This document shows positions 58,488 through 64,000 of a stretch of 64,000 bases of DNA, piece after piece. Each line of letters begins with the position of its first letter. Positions within the stretch are counted from its first letter, which is position 1. The position numbers and the translations under genes are program-made. Below the pieces are notes generated by a model that did no database searches, was not told where the DNA came from, and worked only from the letters and a program-made list of their open reading frames with translations. The stretch spans positions 17,442,018 to 17,506,017 of the forward strand of contig NC_088301.1 of the NCBI RefSeq assembly GCF_032854445.1, given 5' to 3'. The DNA is from Liolophura sinensis (taxonomy: Eukaryota > Mollusca > Polyplacophora > Chitonida > Chitonidae).

Positions 58488-59094
58488 GTTAATTTCAAAA
58501 ATCTATAGCTGGTGTATTTTTTCCCACTATGTGTTACTTTCTAAAACACTTTAACGTGTTGTATATAATGTTGGTGTTCTTCATCTCGCAGACATATTAA
58601 ATCTTCTCATTTGTCAGTTGTTTCATACGGTAATCTTATTTCATGAAATCACAGGTCTTTATCTGTTTAAGAGACAGTAAAATAGTGAATAATTTATATG
58701 AATCTTCTCTGTATTTTAAAATATGAAATTTACTTCAGACTGGGGTGTTAGCGCCACCTCATGGGATTAAAAGATGCCACCTCCCATTGTATTGGGAACT
58801 TTTCTATATATGTGACATGTGATGAATAGCAAAGGAAACAAAGAAACACACATAAAATAATCTGGATCGCACGTGACATAACTATAGCGTAAATAAACAA
58901 ACAGCTTCTATTGCAAATGGCGGGAATCTGCTATGCGCAATAAGTCATTGGAATACCGTTCAGTTTGTTACTGTTTCATTATGTTCCTGTCTGTTGCCAG
59001 TTTTTGTGGGACAAATATAACCATGGTGTCATTGCTGCAGGTCTAAGCGGTGTCATGTCCAAATCAGAGTTTTACGTGTATCACACATAACGGG

Positions 59095-59396
59095 ACACTG
59101 GAGCAGTAGATCCAGGGTCAATCCTGCGTGGAGTCATACCTAAGGCCTTAAAAAAGGAAGTTCTACCTTCCTCGTTTCGGCTTCAGGATTAAGGGGATAC
59201 AGCAACTACTGGTTGAATATAATCAGTACAATGGCTCGGCATCTCAGTGAAGCAGCACTAGATAAAAGAGCTGTTGTAATCCTTCCTGCAAGAAGGAGGC
59301 ATATTACATGCACGCTAAGGATTCCTTTGTCGCCAAATGACTGAAAATTTGTTAAGTAAGACGTTAAACCCCAAGCACTCACTCACTCACTCCTAA
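59095..59396 (+). mobile_element. SINE family 2, near complete
   Basis: B-box-like AGTAGATCCAGGGTCAATCC near the start, then CAACTACTGGTTGAATATAA, AGTGAAGCAGCACTAGATAA, and the end GACGTTAAACCCCAAGCACT with (CACT)n. It lies between the two duplicated exon pairs of copy D. Confidence 0.8.
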
Positions 59397-59614
59397 CGTT
59401 ACTCTCATACATTACTCATATTTAAAAGGTAACGTTTTCTTATTATCATATTATCATCGCTGTGATGCTTCGGTGAATTACTTTCCTGAGAATCGTTTCT
59501 TTTTCACTGTAATTGCTAATTATTTTCTTTATAGCCTTAGATATGTGTCGCCGTCATAACACAAATGTCTATGTGTAGGCCTATTGTGAAAGTTGTTGAT
59601 TGTGTATGTATCAG

Positions 59615-59764
59615 TATGTATGCCCGGGACGTATGGACCAGACTGTGAGAAGAGATGTGGGAAATGTGTTGAGGGACCGTCTGTATGTAACACAACATCC
59701 GGGCACTGTCCTCAGAGAACACCCAGGTGCATGGCGGGATATTCTGGTCCGAGATGTGAGAAAA
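59615..59764 (+). CDS. receptor copy D, EGF-like module 3
   Basis: A 150-base phase 1-1 exon, acceptor GTATCAG, donor GTAAGC. Eight cysteines (CMPGTYGPDC, RCGKC, SVC, GHC, PRCMAGYSGPRC). Duplicate of 57465-57614. Confidence 0.87.
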
Positions 59765-60263
59765 GTAAGCACATCTATAAAAAAAGTTTTATATAAAAAG
59801 TACAGTCGAGTACAATCTCAAAACTACAGGTGGAACAAGGCGCGGATGTTTTGGCTTATTTTATTACAGACCTTTGCTAATATGGAATCAAAACTGTTCA
59901 TGTATATATAAATACCTATACAAAACATTGTCTATAGATTCCTTTAGAAAGTACATTTAAGCCCCATCCAAGGACCTGCCTGGAATTTGGATATGGCTTT
60001 TTGCTTTAGAGTTGTAACTTTACTATTTGGAAACCCTGCGACAGGTGGAATTTGCCTATCGAACAATAATTGTGCACTCGTGTTTTACTGTCACACTTTG
60101 TTGTCGTACAACAGAAGGAAGTACTCTCTAAAACCACGGTGTAAACATATTGCAAAATAGCATGTGTGTCAGAGGTACATAATTTATGTAACAGTGAAAA
60201 TTACACAAGTTCTGTACTGGTAGTACGGTAACCACTATTATGTGGAAGTGCTGTTAACAAATA

Positions 60264-60823
60264 TATCGGGTGGGCTCCATAATCCTTTGTTCAAAACCTT
60301 TCAAACTTTAGACATTCAAATGGCATGATTTTGTTAATATACTGACAAAGTCAAAGCTTGAGTAATCTATACACAGGGATAAAATAAAAACATAGCCTCA
60401 AAAAGGCACATTCCGGTGACCCACAATGCATTGTCAGGTTTCATGACGGTCGCACGGAAAAATTCACTGAGGGTGAACTAAACGCACGTATTAAGGACTG
60501 CTGGGGAAAAATACTATTAAGGAGATTGGGGACACAATCAGTTCAAGGAAGAAACATTTACGCGCAGTCTACCGAGAAGATGGAGGACTAATTTATCACC
60601 TTTACAAGTAAAACAAGGTAGGACATCCGTTTGAAATGGCCGGAACATGCGTTTTTGACTGTGTTTTGAGTGTGGTCCCATGATCATAAATCTTAAAGGA
60701 AGAAATTGAAATTTGGTTTGTATACCTAGAACATAATGGCTTTTTAGTGTGCATAAAATTGGGAAGCTGACGTCGGAGATACTGAGTGCCAAAGCGCGGC
60801 CCATTTTTTATTCCCACCCGATA
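60264..60823 (+). mobile_element. small mariner-like element, internally deleted
   Basis: The ends are an 11-base inverted repeat, TATCGGGTGGG, at 60264-60274 and 60813-60823. Inside, the frame ending KKHLRAVYREDGGLIYHLYK with a stop (60549-60611) looks like the C-terminus of a Tc1/mariner transposase. The insert is absent from the paralogous intron before 58276, which supports its borders. The target duplication is unclear. Confidence 0.65.
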
Positions 60824-60888
60824 CATTATAATTTTTAAAGATTATCCCTCTGATATCTTAACATAATTTCTTTTTGACTGTGTAAAAG

Positions 60889-62039
60889 TGTGTACCAGTG
60901 GGATATATGGACCATATCCTATTATCCTATTGCCCATCCTATTATCACATTCTGTTTGAAGGTACTAGCAGAAAAAGAGATCTCTTTATGAGCGAACTAT
61001 ATGTACGACACTATGCAGATCGCAGGCGTTCAAATCTGGTACAATTTTATTCCTACTTTTTCTCCAAGGAAGTTACGTCTACCGAATATTTCACAAGGGT
61101 TACACACTGAAATGGAAAAAAGTCAGATAACTCAGAGTATGTCTCCCTTTTCTCTAGGGATTATATTATCAGAACGCGGAGCCACTATCTACAGGTTTTT
61201 ACACATGCCTCAAAGTGCCCGGATACAGGCAAAACTGTGCATTTTGTGTCCCAGAAATTCACCACAGTAAGGCGGTTAACCTTACGGATGTAGTATTGCT
61301 ATTTACTGCTGAACTGATTGGGATTCTGTGTGCGTTGCATTTTTTAGCAGATTTTAAGCCAGAAAGAGCCATTATCTTCACGGATTCTACGCCAAGGACA
61401 AGCAAGCGAAACAGGCGCTGCCTCATTTACATATTGCTCAACATGTGGCTGTGTCTGTTTCAGAAGCAATGTATATATTTAAGCGGAAATTTATTTCAAT
61501 TTGGCAGGAAGACTGGGACACCTCCACCAAAGGGAGATATTTTTATTATTTTAATAACAGTGTCTAATTCTCACCTTGTCAGTCTGTCTTCCAGGCGAGC
61601 ACACATCCTATGCAAACGATTGAGAACCGGGCACATTCAAACGAATTCTTATTTAAACAGATTTCATTTAAATGATACGGGTGTTTGTGATCATTGCCAG
61701 GTTTAGGAAACAATTGAGCATATGTTGTTCCGATGCCCACAATATACTTTCGAGAGACATCGCTATTACGCGGAACTACTCTGTGCTGGCATTTCAGACC
61801 CCCGCCCAGACAAAGTTGTAAGGCGTAGCAAGAAGTCTGGTAGAGCCTTCGAAGCTACGCTAAGGTCCCTGCTTCAATGTTATAGGAGAAAATTCGGAGT
61901 ATAGTTCATTCTCATCTCTAAGTTATAATGCATTAATGTGATCACTGCTTGGTTTGAGCACTGATCGTGCCGTCCATCATTCCTTAGAATGGAGACGCCA
62001 TTAAACAAACTACCACCGCCAATCCGACATGTGAAACAG
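60889..62039 (+). pseudogene. receptor copy D, EGF-like exon split by a LINE
   Basis: The first 26-27 bases of the exon (TGTGTACCAGTGGGATATAT) follow a good acceptor at 60889, and the last 17 (TCCGACATGTGAAACAG) reappear at 62023-62039. The middle, about 105 bases, is replaced by LINE sequence. The donor GTTAAT of its duplicate is ATTAAT here. Flanking intron matches 58276-58740 on both sides, proving that both pieces come from one exon. Confidence 0.88.
60916..62022 (+). mobile_element. non-LTR retrotransposon 3' fragment (RNase H and zinc-knuckle region)
   Basis: Frames carry AELIGILCALHFLADFKPER with IIFTDS (61290-61384), as in the RNase H domain of Jockey/I-type LINEs. Then LCKRLRTGHIQTNSYLNRF, CDHCQV and EHMLFRCPQYTFERH (61610-61755) give the C-terminal CxxC...H...C element. 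Stops and frame changes are present. The 5' part, with the reverse transcriptase, is missing, as is usual for truncated insertions. The exact family is uncertain. Confidence 0.75.
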
Positions 62040-62303
62040 ATTAATTTCAAAATTTTTCACTATGTGTTACTTTCTTAAACACTTTAACGTGTTGTATATA
62101 ATGTTGGTGTTCTTCATTTCGCAGACGTATTAAATCTTCTCGAAGTCATTTGTCAGTTGTGTCATATGATAATCTTATTTTATAAAATCACAGGTCTTTA
62201 TCTGTTAAAGTGGCAGTCAAATAGTGAACAATTCATATAAACCTTCTTTATATATTAAAATATGACCTTTACTTCAGACTGGGATGTTTCATATTTCCTT
62301 CAG

Positions 62304-62453
62304 GTTGTAACCCTGGGACATACGGATCAAATTGTGAGATGAAATGTGGACATTGCTTTGAAAGGGAGTCTGTTTGTGAAATTACATCCGGCCATTGCCC
62401 TGGTCTGAAACCAAGATGCATGCCGGGATACTATGGTGTGACATGTGACACAG
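62304..62453 (+). CDS. receptor copy D, EGF-like module after the LINE
   Basis: A 150-base phase 1-1 exon, acceptor CCTTCAG, donor GTCGAT (non-ideal). Eight cysteines (CNPGTYGSNC, KCGHC, SVC, GHC, PRCMPGYYGVTC). Skipping the dead exon before it keeps the frame because all exons are phase 1. Confidence 0.8.
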
Positions 62454-62459
62454 GTCGAT

Positions 62460-63485
62460 TTTACCATTGTGACATCTTTAAGCCCTACTATACTATACAT
62501 TTAATGAATAATTAAAATGATAAATTAAACGATAACAGTTTAGAACATGCGAACCGGAATGTGAAAGTCACAACGTGGTAAGAACACTTTAGAACCAGGA
62601 AACTGTGTTCTCATCGAGGTGAGAATAATAACATTCAAAATTAAAGAAAAAAGACCAACAAGTTTACAGTCATTTGTAAAGCCTATTGGTTACAAAAATA
62701 CAATGAAATACTTTTAAATAGTCTATACCTTTATATCTACTGGAGATATACGTTATGGTAAAGGCTAATACTCTTCAAATACGAAATGACAGGATCGCTT
62801 GGATCACCAACATGCATCCAGTTGAATGGACTAAAGAATCAGGGTGTAGAACTATATGTCGAAGGATATCAGCAAAGTACAGATAGTCCAATAAAATGTG
62901 TTTGATGGCGCATCAGGCATTACGTTCAGCTTGATTTCGTCTTGATACAACACTCACTTTAACTTAAATTTCTCAGACTACCTGTATACTCTTTCCTTAG
63001 CAATTTTTTTTTCTCTCTCCTTGTAGTACTTATATATTTCAACTTTGTGAATTTACCTCGCGGCGAACAGAAATTGACAAAATACAAGGCATCCATGCGT
63101 TGAAATAGACGTATATTAGGTGTCAAACGAAATGGACGTTCCGTGCAAATAATTACAACACAAAAGACCCACAGAGTAAAACTAGGGTAGCAACCACAAT
63201 GTGGTACCTGACAAAATGGTTACACTTAACATTTTAGTGATGCCTGAAAGACGCAATCAATATAAAATAATTTACACTAATACAGCTTCACCTAGCCTTG
63301 GGTGAAATTGGGTTTACAACAAATGTATGTGTTATTTTGTATATCAGAAAGACGAAACTACATAACTTTAAACAACTTGTATGGAAGCCTTCTATGAACT
63401 CCACAAGTGCATGGAAAAAAATAGGAAAATATCAGTTGATATTATCACAAAATATTAGTGCGACATATGAAATGACGTGTTTTGC
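62460..63485. other. copy D intron, nothing recognised
   Basis: 63180-63250 (GTACCTGACAAAATGGTTAC) is similar to intron sequence near 13880 and 24890. Confidence 0.4.
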
Positions 63486-63487
63486 AG

Positions 63488-63640
63488 AATGTAAAAACAA
63501 CACGTGGGGGAAAGATTGCCAAGAGACATGTGGAAAATGTTACAATAAAACTTACTGTAACGCTGTCACTGGTGAATGCCCTGTATCGACCGGGATTCCC
63601 CGATGTGAGCCTGGATATACCGGAAGTGATTGTGTAAAAG
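63488..63640 (+). CDS. receptor copy D, last EGF-like module in the window
   Basis: A 153-base phase 1-1 exon, acceptor TTTGCAG, donor GTGAGT. Eight cysteines (CKNNTWGKDC, TCGKC, TYC, GEC, PRCEPGYTGSDC). It is the most diverged module. The membrane and tail exons of copy D must lie beyond the window end. Confidence 0.82.
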
Positions 63641-64000
63641 GTGAGTATGTTGTTTTGTAGCGTTCCACACATTTCCCTGTTTCCTTTAGATAAGTTGTTG
63701 AAAACATCCATCAGAAATAAACACATAGATTTTAGCCCTCCCTTAGTTCGGCTTATCAATATGGAACCCTTACATCTGACTGGCATGGGATACCTTACCT
63801 GGTATTTGTTTTGAAGGTGTCCACGAAAGAATTATTGAATCAATCGGTGTCGTGAAAAACTACGGTACAAGATTTGTGGATTGCATGTTACTTTTCCTGT
63901 AGGACTTACAGCCTTGCAATTTACGTTCACACTAAAAGCGTGCCTGTGCCTCTTAAACGAATGCTACGTACATTTTAAATGACACGGGGCTCAATAATGG

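Overview
The window is animal nuclear DNA with many introns, most likely from a mollusc (inferred; a brachiopod or annelid is not excluded). The evidence is short GT-AG exons with phase-1 boundaries, several long minisatellites, and many copies of a tRNA-headed SINE with an (AAAT)n tail plus a second SINE ending in (CACT)n, both of the kind common in molluscan genomes. One run of exactly 200 N (7006-7205) marks an assembly gap. No bacterial operon, CRISPR array or rRNA is present.

The host genes are a tandem family of single-pass receptors, all on the + strand. Combining the copies gives the plan: leader exon; a short EGF-like exon; a fucolectin-type (FTP, F5/8-like) lectin domain split over two exons; a run of 8-cysteine EGF-like modules, one per 150-base exon; a transmembrane exon; and a final exon with a short tyrosine-bearing tail. 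Copy A (3.9-4.4 kb) shows only its 3' end. Copy B (10.7-26.7 kb) reads open through every exon seen but has only the first half of the lectin domain and no recognisable leader. Copy C (35.0-42.1 kb) is a pseudogene. Copy C' (46.0-50.0 kb) keeps a leader exon and a dead transmembrane/tail pair. Copy D (53.5 kb to beyond the window end) has a full lectin domain and an EGF run, with one EGF exon destroyed by a LINE. The family resembles CED-1/Draper/MEGF10-type and lectin-EGF receptors. A role in recognition or engulfment is inferred from domain content only.

An intron of copy B holds the most striking insertion: a degraded Polinton/Maverick DNA transposon, 15590-23235, with matching terminal inverted repeats and a perfect 6-base target duplication (GTGGAG). 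It carries broken remains of protein-primed DNA polymerase B, integrase, a F54H12.2-like minor capsid protein and several small Polinton proteins, plus a repeat-containing reading frame of unknown function.

Other mobile DNA: a 1.56-kb Tc1/mariner element with inverted repeats and TA duplication (1261-2821), a second Tc1 fragment near 28.9 kb, a gag (SCAN-like) fragment of a Ty3/Gypsy-type element at 39.2-39.6 kb, a small mariner-like element at 60.3-60.8 kb, and a non-LTR retrotransposon 3' end at 60.9-62.0 kb. Two related blocks (about 3.2-6.0 kb and 47.9-51.2 kb) each contain minisatellite A, transmembrane exon, tail exon, SINE and minisatellite B, showing that the family spread by segmental duplication.
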